Shown one piece after another: positions 1 through 14,727 of a DNA stretch of 64,000 bases (positions are counted from its first letter, which is position 1; each line of letters starts with the position of its first letter). The DNA comes from Eucalyptus grandis. Lineage: Eukaryota; Streptophyta; Magnoliopsida; Myrtales; Myrtaceae. The stretch covers positions 59,388,561-59,452,560 of the forward strand of contig NC_052618.1 of assembly GCF_016545825.1 (NCBI RefSeq), read 5' to 3'. Position numbers and translations under genes: made by a program. The notes under the pieces were generated by a model, which worked only from the letters and a program-made list of their open reading frames with translations, was not told the origin of the DNA and ran no database searches.

Positions 1-1440
1 GCCCGCTATTGTGGGTCATTGGAGGAGCTGTTGATTGGGTTCGTGTTGATGCTGCTGATTTTGGTCTGGTTGATATGGTATATACCGAATTTCCCATGGT
101 GATTCCGTTTCGACTGGGGTTTGATTTCGTTCTTGCTCTTTCTCTTCGATGGAGTGTGTCCCTCTCGAAGAAGATGATTCTGCTGTTTCGTTTTTCTCTG
201 TTCTTATGATATGATATTGATCTTGATCTTGATGTAGTTCTTTTGTTCTTTTATGGGGGTTCTGGATGTGTTAGAGATGTATTTGAAATCAGTGGTAATC
301 GGATGAGAAGTGGAGTGATCTGGAATCTTGCTCAATCGAGCAACTTTTTTTTGTCTTTCTTTTCTTTCGCTAGCGAGCCAGAGGATTTATCTTGTTCTTT
401 TCCCTACTGTAGTTTAGCTCGAAGCAAGAAGTTTCTGCAAATTTTAATTGAATGCCATGGCTCTGCCGCTGTTACTGGTTTCCCAAATGCGAAATGGGCG
501 AAGTCAAATCGAATTTTTCGTAGCAGTACTTGAACTCAAGGTGGGAATTCGGAAGATTTATGCATGCTATCGAGAGTGTGTGGTAAACTGCAATGCCTCG
601 CAAAGCTCGAATCTTTTTAGGTAGAAGAAAAGTTGTATGCGCAGGCAAAGCATATAATAAAAACCGGGCATTGCTTTGTGCTCAGCGTGATAGATTGGCA
701 GCCCCAATTTGAATTTGATTGAAGATAACCCAGGCTCGATGCAGCATAATGCGAAAGAGGAGATCGATTAGAGTTTTTGCTAACCACAGGGCAATGATCT
801 GAGAATCTTTGATCTTTCACTTTTTAAAACAAAACAAAGTCAGAATAGAATTCGGAAAATCATGACAAAGAAGGAAATTGCTTTTGGTGCGGTTCTCAAT
901 CCCGACGATATTCACAACACCTCAGAAGAACAGAAATTCACTTGTCACTTTTAACAGTTTCTTTCCCTCTCTTGCAAAAACACTTTGATGGAGTGACGGG
1001 AATGGTGGTTTGTAAATTGTCCACTTGCTAGTCAGAATTCAATTCGTCATCACCCCAAATATCTAACTGGGACACGCGAAAGAAGACACAAGAGAGACAA
1101 AATATGCCAAGAAATCATCGGATAAGGCCTCGAGATTTCTTCAAACGATGAAAATTAGCTTTCACCGAGTACAGTGAATCAACTTGGGCAAGCATAACCT
1201 AGCAAACTATCATTCTAGTTCGCAAAACTAGGATTTTGTACAACACTGCTATTTCCTACTAAAGTTGCGCATGAAACCCAAAACAAGCCAGCTGATCTTT
1301 CCTCATTGCACACCCCAACATATTCATACAAGCACACAGACATGCACCCCTATTCACACGCGCAAGAGATTATGAGCTCAGAGAGAGATTGAGATTACAT
1401 AATACAATCAATCGCTATTTACATTTGCAAGATTTTAGGA
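1..1440. other. Unassigned sequence at the window start
   Basis: No gene can be supported here. The first 550 bases are T-rich and resemble plant intron or 5' leader sequence, with short open frames lacking recognisable motifs. Bases 820-1440 are AT-rich spacer. A gene that begins outside the window could extend into it, but nothing in the sequence shows this. Confidence 0.5.
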
Positions 1441-1620
1441 GTTAGTGTGGATGACCAAATCCAGATCCACCGCGGCCTCCTTCTCGGCTCCCTCGATCGC
1501 GTCGCTGGTTGGGGAGGCCGTCCTCCGGAACACCAAGAGAGCATCTTCTCTGCCGTTGGGCTTCCGCTCGCTTGTGATTCCCTGTCCTCACCGTATCTGT
1601 AACACGTTCTGCATCCGGAA

Positions 1621-2100
1621 ATGGCAAGCGGGGACTCCGACGTCACCCGCAGAGCTTGGGACGTGGTTTGCCTTGCGCTGCTATGGCCAAGGAGAGGCGG
1701 GGCGTTCAGGCGGCTCCTCGCGGTCAAGTTCCGTCTTGCCGTGGCTGGATTCATCAAGAGCATCGGTGGCGGTTGCGGCTACCACAGCTCGATGCCCATC
1801 CGTTACGGGGAGCGCAAGCTCTCGTTCGACAAGACCTGAGTCTTCCACGTCAAGATGCATCGACCCGGAGCATCCACGAGGTCCCGCTTCCGCCTCCCTC
1901 GCATCCCCTGCATCAGCGACAAGGACGGCGACTGGGAGAGGAAGAGCCCAGTCGCCGTTGAAGACAGAGGAGAATGTAGATGCGGAGGTGGCGGACGAGG
2001 CGGATGCGTAAGTGCGGCGGCGTGGTTTGTCGGACGGTGGGCTCCGTCGTTCGCCGGAGGAGCAACGCGACGAAGGGCAGAACGAACAAGAAAATATTAG
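1621..2100 (+). pseudogene. Decayed small plant protein gene, DUF761-like (tentative)
   Basis: One reading frame runs from the ATG at 1621 to 2100 with a single internal TGA at 1837-1839. Before the stop the protein ends in RYGERKLSFDKT. After it the same frame continues with VFHVKMHRPG and RFRLPRIPCIS. From memory this basic, tryptophan-containing N-terminus plus an 'RE-LSFD-TP-F--K--RP' segment resembles small plant proteins of the DUF761 / 'Avr9/Cf-9 rapidly elicited' kind, where a proline is expected at the stop position. I could not check this. Downstream the acidic C-terminal segment is in other frames and partly duplicated (about 1970-2010 and 2120-2150), so the 3' end also looks broken. 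Function is unknown. The stop could be a sequencing error, but the scrambled 3' end favours a pseudogene. Confidence 0.45.
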
Positions 2101-3040
2101 CTGTAGCTCAGATGCAGCGGCAGCTGACGAGGTGGATGCGGAAGCGGGGTCGGTGGCGTGATTCGTCGGACGGCGGCTCCATCGTCCGATCGGAGAAGAA
2201 GCGGAGGGTAGAGCAACCGGGCGCGAGTCAAACGAAAATATGGAGAGAGAGAATTTGTAAGAGAGAAGGATTGCTTTTATTTTCTTGGGAGGAGAGAGAG
2301 GGCGCCGAATTTTTCAAATTTCCCGAGAGGGAAAAGTTTCTGGTGGGCCTAGAATAGCTCGTTGAAAGGTCAGGAGAAGGCTAGTGTAGGCTAGCGAGAG
2401 AAAAAGAAAAGAAAAATGCAAAAGACAGCAAGCGGGCCACGCTTCACGTGGCGCCACCTGAGTGGTCCGGGACCACGCTGATGTGGAGGTCCCGGACCAC
2501 CCAATATTTTCTCGCCATTTGTTGTTTCTGGGTAGTGGTCCCACCTCAGTATGACTTTTCAAGAAAGAAGAGGATCCGCAGATTTTTGTCACTCCCCTTC
2601 TTCGGATGGTGAACTAGTGGCTGCAAATTCTGGTCTTTTTAATCAGACGATGCCCACCCCCACCCATATATATATTTTTTAAAAAGGCCTCAGAAAGTCG
2701 GGGAACTAGTAGGCAAATCTGGAAGAAAAGGTTAAGGTTATTTACAGACGTGGTCCAATGAACTCCGTTGATATATTTCTGCTGCCAAAGACGAAATCCT
2801 TATTATCAAGAAAACCGGAGCTTGGGATATTAATGATGAACAGAGTAGCTGCTGACCTATGAGATACTGATTCTCATAGGGAGCAAGGTCCATCTTGCTG
2901 AGCTCTCATTATTTCTTCTTCCCGTATCACCATTGCAACAGAGGACAACTAGAGATGTGCAGCTGCTGAAGCGAGGGAAACAGGCCGGCTTTGGAAAGGA
3001 AGCAAGGACAGGGCAGTTGAAGAAGCTGAGAGCAGAAAGA
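2101..3040. other. Intergenic region upstream of the carboxypeptidase gene
   Basis: No gene seen. It holds the palindrome and G-box cluster at 2445-2542, annotated separately, a short TA run near 2670, and the likely promoter and 5' leader of the carboxypeptidase gene starting at 3041. Confidence 0.5.
2445..2542. promoter_or_regulatory. Cluster of G-box and GTGGTCC palindromes
   Basis: Within 98 bases there is a G-box core CACGTG (2445-2450) overlapping the palindrome GTGGCGCCAC (2448-2457). A 15-base palindrome GTGGTCC-G-GGACCAC follows (2462-2476). Its first 13 bases are repeated perfectly in inverse orientation at 2488-2500. A further GTGGTCCCAC lies near 2533. GTGGTCCC-type sites are the known target class of plant TCP factors, and CACGTG is bound by bZIP and bHLH factors. 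Its position about 500-600 bases before the carboxypeptidase start suggests a promoter element. That role is inference. Confidence 0.4.
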
Positions 3041-6604
<3,564 letters not shown>

Positions 6605-6763
6605 ACCCTCGAGTGCTTGAAGATGATGGATCGACGCCCAAGGACTCACTTTTCTCCCCATTTTCTCTCTTTCTTTACTAATTAATAAGGGCGTGCATGT
6701 AATCCTTCAGTTATTTAAAAAATTCAAGACCCTCGAGTGCTCGAAGATGATGGATTAGCGACT
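6605..6763. repeat. Short direct repeat in the carboxypeptidase 3' flank
   Basis: About 38 bases beginning ACCCTCGAGTGC at 6605 recur with few changes at 6729. The second copy contains the target site of the downstream hAT-like element (TAGCGACT at 6756-6763). The first copy begins directly after the carboxypeptidase stop codon. Confidence 0.55.
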
Positions 6764-7953
6764 AAGGGTGTATTTGTTTTGCGAAAAATAATTTCCAAAA
6801 ATTGTTTTCCTTATTTTGTTCATTTAGGAAAATAAGTTAACGAAAAATATTTTCCTAGTCAACAGAAAATGTTTTCATTATAAAAACTTAAATTCAGGAA
6901 AATAATTTCCCATTTAAAAGAGTAATTGCTTAACGAAAAATCATTTTTAAAACAAATTCTAATTAAAATTTTTGAATTTATTATTATTATATATTTTCTT
7001 TTCTTTTTCTTGTTTTCTCTTTTCTTTCTTTGCCTGACGTCAACTCCTCCACCCCCTCCCTTTCGTCACCGCCGCCTCCTCCAACCCTAGCCTCTCCTGT
7101 GCTCCCGTTGGCTTCTCTCCCTCCTCTTCCTCCCTAGCCCCTCCTGTGCTCCTCTTCCTCTTCGTCAGCTCCGTTGGCTTCTTTCCCTCCTCTTCCTCTT
7201 CGTCGGCGTCTTCTACACTTCATTTTCCAATGGATTCAACCCACGCGCGGCGGCTTTGACGCCGATGCTCTTCGGTACGCTGTTATCGGTGGTCTTTTCC
7301 CTCACGGCTTTAAAACGCGTTAAACCCAGTTAGAGGGATAAAACCTGAGCTAATCAAGAACTCCCTCCTTAGACGATGTGGAACAAGAGAGGAAGTTGTC
7401 ACATCCAGAGAATCGTTGCCCTTTGGAATGGCTCAACCTGCCACAAGCTCTAGTCCGTCGCAATTCACATCAAGTCTCCTTCGTCATTGTTTGCCTCGTT
7501 GGGGAGCTCTGTTGCTTCTCTGTTCGGTGCGCCCGTGCCTTCTTCTAGTGCGAGCCCATGTTCGTCCTTGTTTGCGTCGCTTGCGCCTGCGCCTCGGGCA
7601 CGGTCAAGGCTCACCGGCTTGTGCCTGTGCTTGGAGATAGGCCGAGCTTCAATGAACGGAATCGTTGTAGAGGGAGGTGAGGTAGATGGCCGTGATGGCG
7701 GTGGACAAGAGGAAGGGGCAATGGGTTGGGTGGAGAGGCGGTCGGGAGAGAAGGAAAAAAAGGAAAAGAAGGAATAAAAAATAAAAAATTATTAAAAACT
7801 TTATTTGAGAGAAAGCATTTTTCAAGGAGGTCCAAACAGGAAATAATGTTTTCGACCATATTTACCAAATAAAAAGAAAATTAATTGTATTCATGGAATG
7901 TATTTTTTAAAAATATATTTTTCTTAATTATTAAATTTTCATGAAACAAACGC
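6764..7953. mobile_element. Candidate non-autonomous hAT-type element with GC-rich core
   Basis: The element is flanked by TAGCGACT (6756-6763) and TAGCAACT (7954-7961), an 8-bp target duplication with one mismatch, the size typical of hAT transposons. The left end begins AAGGGTGTATTTGTTTTGCG. The right end reads GCGTTTGTTTCATGAAAA on the opposite strand, so the termini are imperfectly inverted. Subterminal sequences are rich in GAAAATATTTTCC-like words in both orientations. The middle (about 7030-7760) is markedly GC-rich and proline/serine-coding in places, unlike the AT-rich ends. No transposase frame is visible, so the element would need enzymes in trans. The terminal repeats are short and diverged, so the class assignment rests mainly on the duplication. 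Confidence 0.5.
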
Positions 7954-8185
7954 TAGCAACTCTTTGAAAACCTATTAAAGATAGATATTTCAGGATTGGA
8001 AGATCTCAAACTGTCATGCTTGTCAAAGAGGGTAGTATGCAGCGGAGGCCAGACCTTTCTCACCAGCTGACTTTAAATTGTGCAAACTCATCGAAAATGT
8101 GCTCGAATATTGGGACATTCTTTCTCCAGAGTAAGGTTAAGTTCGTGGGAGGCCCTTCAAGTTAACAATCTACACATTTAATCAT

Positions 8186-8998
8186 AAGATAAGTGTTGCA
8201 AAAATCCTAAAACTTATTACGAAAATGCAATTGATTTTTAAAACTTATAAAAGTGCAATCAAATTCTAAAATTTATCAAATTATTTCAATCGAGTCTTAA
8301 AGTTAACACCATTAGCCTTTTAACCAAAAATGTTGACGTAAAGCGCGCGTGGCCTTTTAAATATTTTTATATTTTCAGATGGCTTTTAAATTATTTTTAT
8401 TCAATTTTTTAAAAATAAATTTAAAAACTAAAAAAAAAAGTTAAAATTTATTTTTAAAATTTGTTTAAAAGAAAATAAAATAAAATTAGCGGCTCCTCCC
8501 CGCCGCCACCCATCGCCAAAGGGGCTAACGACAATCACTAGCCACAGGCGAGGGTGGCCGATCCTCGCCCGATCTCGGCGAGCCTTGTCGTCCCTTGCCC
8601 GGGACCGGCGAGGCCTCACCTTGGCCGGGCGAGGGCTAGCCACGCTCGCCTAGGGCGGCGGCGCACGTCGCTCGGCCCTCCGGCGATGGGCGGCGGCGGC
8701 GGTGGGGGAGGAGCCGCTGATTTTATTTTCTTTAAACATTTTTAAAATTAACTTTTCTTTTTAGTTTTAAATCTATTTTTTTAATTTGAATGAAAAATAA
8801 TCAAAAAATCCATGTGAAAAATAAAAAAAATATTTAAAATGCCATGTCGGTATTTTTAACGGAAAAAGCTAATAGTGTTAACTTTAGGACTCAATTGAAA
8901 CAATTTGATAAGTTTTAGGACTTGATTGTACTTTTTATTTATTTAGGACTCAATTGCATTTTCATAACAAGTTTTAGGACTTTTACAGCATTTATTCC
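8186..8998. mobile_element. Mutator-like long terminal inverted repeat element
   Basis: The duplication TTTAATCAT flanks the element exactly (8177-8185 and 8999-9007), a 9-bp target site as made by Mutator-like transposases. The left end AAGATAAGTGTTGCAAAAAT pairs with the right end, which reads GGAATAAATGCTGTAAAAGT on the opposite strand. The two arms stay similar in inverse orientation for about 300 bases each. They cover an AT-rich part and a GC-rich part (near 8490-8515 and 8670-8720), leaving a GC-rich loop of roughly 150 bases. It carries no coding frame of note. A transcript would form a long hairpin. Confidence 0.75.
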
Positions 8999-9007
8999 TT
9001 TAATCAT

Positions 9008-11036
9008 CCATAATTGTCGAAGAGAAGTGAGGTTTTACATGTGATTCGGCAGCAATGAGTTTATTGCAATCATATTTCCATAGCTCCCTAAGGCTGGAGG
9101 TAGGAAATCCTCCTTCGACAGAGTAAGTAAGCTTGGGACACAGCTAATCCTAACCTTTTTTTAAAACTGTTGAGGTCAAGCACGCCCCCCGGGTATGGAA
9201 CTCAGGTTCAGCCTTTGTGTTGAACCTACCTTCTCATGACAAAGAGATCAGCTCTTTGCTGCCACATATCTTTGTTGGAAAAATATTAAATAATATGAAA
9301 AATAAGAATCGTTGGAAATATGTTGAAAATGATGAAAAATAATATCAAAATACGTTAAGCGTGCGAGTATTGACGTTGAGGATTATTTCGCCCCTGAAGT
9401 ACAAAGATTTGGTGAAATAGGCATCTTCTTCTTTAATCCTCACAAAATAATAACACGAAGATGAGCAACCTTATACGCATAACCCAAATAAGAAATAAAA
9501 TATATGCAAAGACAAAAAAGAATATTCTTGTTTTGAAATATATATCACTTTTCTATCATATTCGGAAAAACAATTTATAAGTAAAAGAAATCAAACCGCT
9601 TTCCATAATCAATTCTTGCATTTATTTGAAAAAACGATACGAATTCATTGCAAATTAATAGATGAAACTGTTACTGAGCCGTTATTGAAAACCGTTATAG
9701 ATTAATGGTGGACAAAAACCGTCACATATTGATGATCATAAATCTGTTAAAAAACGGTAACTTCCAAATTTTCTGAACATATTGAAATCTACCACGATCT
9801 TTCTAGCTTCCACTAGTCTTTAGCCGCTGCTCATACTTCTTTGCTGGAGCCGGGGTTGATGCTATTTGCTAGGACTTAAGGAGTTTAGCCAATTGCTTCC
9901 TCGTAAACCATTTCTTGCCGATTGAGAACCATGATCTTCCTTCACTTGCCCAGCTCCAGCTCAATCCCAAGCCTCTCTTGCCGCCGTAGGAGGCTGAGCA
10001 GCTCCCAAAAGTCCCAATCTATCGAACAACGCTCGGAGGAACATGCCGAGGCGAAGCTCGCCAACCGCCATTTGGCTTCGCTCCAACTGCACAGTGGAAG
10101 ATGAAAATCAAGGCGAATAAGGTGGAAGGAGCGACGCACTCGGCAGTGGCGAAACTTGATGGAAGAGAGATCAACAATGTGAAGATGAGTGTATGACATC
10201 GTAGGAGGAGATTCTGTCGGAGTAGTTTGAGAGTCGAGAGCATTGATTCAACCCGAGGTCTGCTGCTACAACTTTGACCTCCATTCCCAACTTCTGAAAG
10301 AAAGGAGAAAGTGCAAGTGCAACTTGGATTGAGAGATTCACATTCTTCAAGTGAAAGTCAAGAGCCTGCGTGAACCAGAGCAACTTCTCAGTTGACACGC
10401 TCGGGTGTCGTCAGTTGTGAGTTATGATCATGAATTTCATGTCATTTCTTTCGATCATGCACGAATTCTTTCTCACTGCGTACTCATTCCTTCCTCCATT
10501 TTCACATTTCGATTCAAAACTAGCAGAGTTCTTGACCATTTCGAGCCGGAAGTTACTCAGACGTTGACATAAGAAGAAGCATGCAATGCGAATTGGTGAG
10601 CTACGAAATTTGTATAGCATTTTATATAAGCAGATTTCCTGTGTAGAATTTTGGTTCTCCTCAATAGAATTCCAAGTTCTAAACCACTAATTCCATCACG
10701 TCATACAAGGATGAGCAACACGACTAACATTTTTAAGCGAGAAGCCTTTTGACATGCCGTTTCTTTCGCATAAATTTGAATGAACATAAATGATTGTCAG
10801 CTAAAATTCACTCGAAATAATAATATTCTTTTTCTAACAAAAAAAAAAATACTGAATAAAAAGGCCCCAAAAAAGGAAAAAGATAAAAAGGAAGGAACAA
10901 AGGAAGTAAATTTCAGTGTATACAGAGAGAGAAACAAGATAACAGCTCCTCTCTCTTATCCCATCGCCTTCCTGCCCATCGGCGCTCCTCCTCTCTCTCT
11001 CTCTCTAAGCCAGAGCACCAGGACCCAGAAAGAAAA
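9008..11036. other. Intergenic region without a recognised gene
   Basis: Bases 9270-9780 are AT-rich. Bases 9920-10400 are richer in GC and hold overlapping short frames on both strands, including a 75-residue minus-strand frame at 10171-10398. None matches a family I recognise, and no splice-consistent gene could be assembled. It may be the remnant of a gene or repeat. Bases 10930-11036 are pyrimidine-rich and probably form the 5' leader of the plastid L1 gene. Confidence 0.4.
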
Positions 11037-12339
11037 ATGGCGTCTTGCGCCGCGCCGTCGCCGTCGCCGGTAGCCCTAGGGCGCCGGTCGCCGTCCTCCG
11101 CCCTGTCCGCGGCTCAGGAGGCCGCCCCCTCCCTCCTGTCCTTCAAGAACCACCACCACCACCGCCCTTCCTTCCTCTCCCCCTTGATCCTCAACTCCCT
11201 CAACTTCTGCTGCGCGGATGATCCCAGGACCAGGCTCCACGGCGGCTCCTCCCTCGGCCTCATGGTCGCCGCCGCCGTCGCCGCCGCCGCCGAGGCGGAG
11301 GTGGCCGAGGAGGGCGCGGAAGGCGCGGATGAACCCAAGGAAGGCGCCGCCGCCGTGCCACCGTCGCCCCGCCCAAGCCCAAGAAAGGGAAAGCCGCTTT
11401 GCTGCTCAAGAGGACAGAGTACGTTGTCATGAGCGTCGCCAATTGCGGTTGCGTTCTCGTTACTGGCTTGATTGCTCGGTTTCTTGTGTTGGCACTTGTT
11501 CTTTGGCTCAACTGTTGAATTCGAGTGCTTTGCCTATGAGGAAGAAAGATGATTCTTGATTAGAGGGACGGCTAAGTTCGCTTCCATGGCTGCGAAATTG
11601 TCATAACAAAACAAGTGATTTGAGCCTAGCAGAATTATCCTGCTAGTCATTACAAAAGTGCCCACTTGAAATTTAGTTGTGGAAGGATTAGAAGAAAGAG
11701 CCTCTTTAACTCATTTCGTGGTTTGTTGGTTTTGTTCTCCCTTGATGAGCTTATGATTTTTATGATGTTTTCATCGTTTGTCTTGCTTCTTTTTTTCCTT
11801 TTTAATCTCTGATTTTTGTTGTTGGATAGTTGGAAAATTCAAGTAAAGATTTTTATGAGAAGTAGGACCCCTGAGTTCGGTTTTTAATTTTCTCTTTCTG
11901 AAATTCTCAGAGCTCTTTCTTATGATTTACAATAAGATCAACCAGCCGATGCCTCGGCACCTGTTATACGTCCAAATTGCAGAGCTCAAGTCATGTTCAT
12001 ATAGTTGCTCTTCTCAAAGTTTTCACAAGCATTCTGTCATTGTAACTTCATCTGGCTTGCCCTGGTTAATCTACTTCTTCTAAATGGCAGACTAGGTCGA
12101 AGAGATTCTTGGAAATTCAGAAACTCAGAGAAAACAAAAAGGAGTATGATCTGAATACTGCAATTTCCTTGCTGAAAGAGACGGCTAATAGCAAGTTTGT
12201 CGAAACTACTGAAGCCCATTTCCGGCTGAACATCGACCCTAAGTACAATGATCAGCAGCTGAGGGCGACTGTGAGTTTCTCTTGCTCGCTTCATACCTTG
12301 AACTCATGTTTCTGTGAAATAGATATTCCTCACAGTCCA

Positions 12340-12385
<46 letters not shown>

Positions 12386-14072
12386 GGTGAACTTACCCAA
12401 AGGAACTGGACAGACTGTCAAAGTGGCCGTGCTTACTCAAGGTGGTAGCTCAATCCTCAGTATCATTTTGCTTATTAAGCCGACTCATGCTTTAATGAAT
12501 GATGGTGAACTCAGAACTGTCATTATATTATCCCTTGTCATCTGAACCGCATATCAAGCATTGGGTTGGAAGTAAACACACTTGATGAATTTTCACTGGA
12601 CAGCAACATAGTTGTCATTGGTTTGACTCATCACAGAGGTGCTGATCATCTGTAGGTGAAAAGTTCGATGAGGCGAAGAATGCAGGAGCAGATTTGGTTG
12701 GAGGAGAGGACTTGATAGAACAGATCAAGGGAGGATTCATGGATTTTGACAAATTAATTGCTTCCCCAGATATGATGCCCAAGGTGCTTTTCTGCTGTTT
12801 ATTTGACTGGTTATTTGTTTAGCTGAAGTTCTGCTTCCATGTGCTTGAAGAAACTTCTAAATCTCGTCTGAGGAAAAACTCTGAAGAAACATGTCTTCTC
12901 CCTACAATAAGTTGTTCTGACAACTTGCAAATCTTTGATAAGCATGTAATTTTGCATTGATACTGGTAGTTTATCTCATGTTATATGTGATGATGACGGT
13001 TCAGAGGAAATTCAACTTTTAAGGGGTGTTTGGGTGTGTGTTTTAAACATTTCTCAGGATTTGGTAGCTTCACTTGAAAGCTGAAGTAGAAATTGACTTT
13101 CTCTGATAGTGTTTTAGCCAGCATTATTTGATATGCCTGCAAAATATTCGTGTGCAGTTGGTAGAGAAGGAAACTGAAGGTTAATCTAGCTGATCTTTAA
13201 CTGGTGATTTTTGTGCGTGGGCTTCTTGTTGAACTTATGTCAGGAACTTGCTATCTGTGCACACGTCTGAGCTATGAGATTTCTGGTTCATATTTTCATA
13301 GAGTGTTTGCTGTGTGTCAGGTTGCCAGTTTAGGAAAGCTTCTGGGACCACGAGGACTCATGCCAAATCCAAAAGCTGGCACAGTGACGACTAACATACC
13401 TCAGGTATAGTCAAACAGGCAAATTTCCATGCTTTTTTCTTCTTCAGTGAATGCATCAGATGTACTAACTATTTCATTTGTTATTTTGTGAACTCTGTCA
13501 AGAGGAAGTCCATAAAACACGCAATTGCTTGATTTATTGATGAGATATAGAAAGTAAAAAGTTGTTGTGCATCCTATGATCTATGGATGGCAGTTGAGAG
13601 AGTAGCCGCAAGGCTAGTGTATGTGGCATTGTTGGTTCTTTTAATTAGCTGAAACGTAATTATACAGGCTTCGTGGTAGGTAAGGTAGGAGGAATGACTT
13701 CGCCGAATTGTTATTTCAGGCCATTGCAGAATTTAAGCAGGGAAAGGTTGAATATAGGGCGGACAAGACTGGGATTGTTCACATACCTTTTGGAAAAGTT
13801 GATTTTTCCGAAGAAGACCTCCTCGTGAATTTTCTTGCTGCAGTAGTATGTTCTCATGCTCCTACTCCTGTAAGATGAGTTGTTTCATCATCGTGCTGAT
13901 GGTATACTAAATACCTGTTGTTGTTTCTTCTACAGAAATCTATAGAAGCAAACAAGCCATCCGGTGCAAAAGGAGTGTATTGGAAAAGTGCACACATATG
14001 CTCCTCGATGGGGCCATCTATCCGGTTAAACATAAGGAGATGCTTGATTACAAGCCCCCATCAATTGCCTAA
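11037..14072 (+). CDS. RPL1: Plastid ribosomal protein L1 precursor (uL1c), three single-base frame breaks
   Basis: Seven exons: 11037-11418, 12091-12270, 12387-12441, 12656-12783, 13321-13404, 13720-13845, 13936-14072. The protein is a component of the chloroplast 50S subunit (L1 stalk, tRNA exit). The first about 125 residues are rich in Ser, Ala and Pro, as in a plastid transit peptide followed by an acidic linker. The uL1 core starts at [19 protein letters not shown]. It contains [39 protein letters not shown] and the signature [16 protein letters not shown], and it ends near the C-terminal MLDYKPP. The whole order matches the plant protein closely. One base is missing in exon 1 near 11366-11372, one near 11410-11414 (AAGAGG-ACAGA) and one in exon 7 near 14027-14032 (ATAAGG-AGATG). 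Adding three bases gives 364 residues, close to the family length. An essential gene with three such gaps suggests consensus errors. Confidence 0.9.
12346..12386. repeat. CT dinucleotide microsatellite abutting a 3' splice site
   Basis: About 19 consecutive CT units run directly into TAG at the end of intron 2 of the plastid L1 gene, so the repeat is the polypyrimidine tract of that acceptor. The next exon starts at 12387. Confidence 0.9.
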
Positions 14073-14076
14073 ATAG

Positions 14077-14727
14077 TAAGGCTGTAAATTGTCTTGCCTG
14101 GTTCGTGTTCTTACCTCTCGTATTGAGGAATGACATTGTTCATAGAGGGATGGGATGGTGAGAGAAATCATATGAGGGATTGCATGTCGCAAAGTACATT
14201 TCATTGATAGGTTCAAAAAATCTATTTGCTTCTATAGATGGCTGTGGGTATGAGCGGAATACTCATGAATTGGGACCTTATTCTCAGCGCTTGCACCTTA
14301 AATTAAGGTTATATACCAGCATGTTGCAGAACATGCTTTTTCATGGTTAAAGTGTTCTATTTGGTGGCAGTCATCAAACGGCAAGACAAGAGTGCTTCGT
14401 TTTTTGCGGTTAGGTGGGACATTCTCATGGCACAATGAATGAAGAGAGAGAGAGAGAGAGAGAGAGGCGGCAGACATTTGGAGGTGTTATAACATCTCTT
14501 AGGTTCATAGGTGAGGCTTAATAGGACACGTGTCACTTGATGAATCGAATTTTATAAAAATGACGTGACACTACCAAAATACCCAATATTTTCTCTTCAT
14601 ATTATTAACTACTTCATGGAACAGAAGTGCAGAGAAAGATAGCCTATCTCCCTAATGTACATAGATGAACTACTGAAAATATAACTGTTACACCCTCTTG
14701 AAGGAGAGAAGTTAGGCTTACAATTGT
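14077..14727. other. 3' flank of the plastid L1 gene
   Basis: Probably contains the 3' UTR of the plastid L1 gene. A GA dinucleotide repeat lies at about 14442-14466. No gene seen. Confidence 0.5.

Noticed and set aside
7416..7777. Open frames inside the hAT-like element
   Set aside because: Biased Pro/Ser/Leu/Arg composition driven by GC-rich sequence, no transposase motif.
9272..9778. Possible solo LTR starting TGTTGGAAAA and ending CTGAACA
   Set aside because: No matching 5-bp flanking duplication and no second diagnostic feature.
9922..10398. Overlapping frames on both strands that might be a gene
   Set aside because: Neither strand gives a motif I recognise, and stops interrupt both. 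Left as unassigned remnant.
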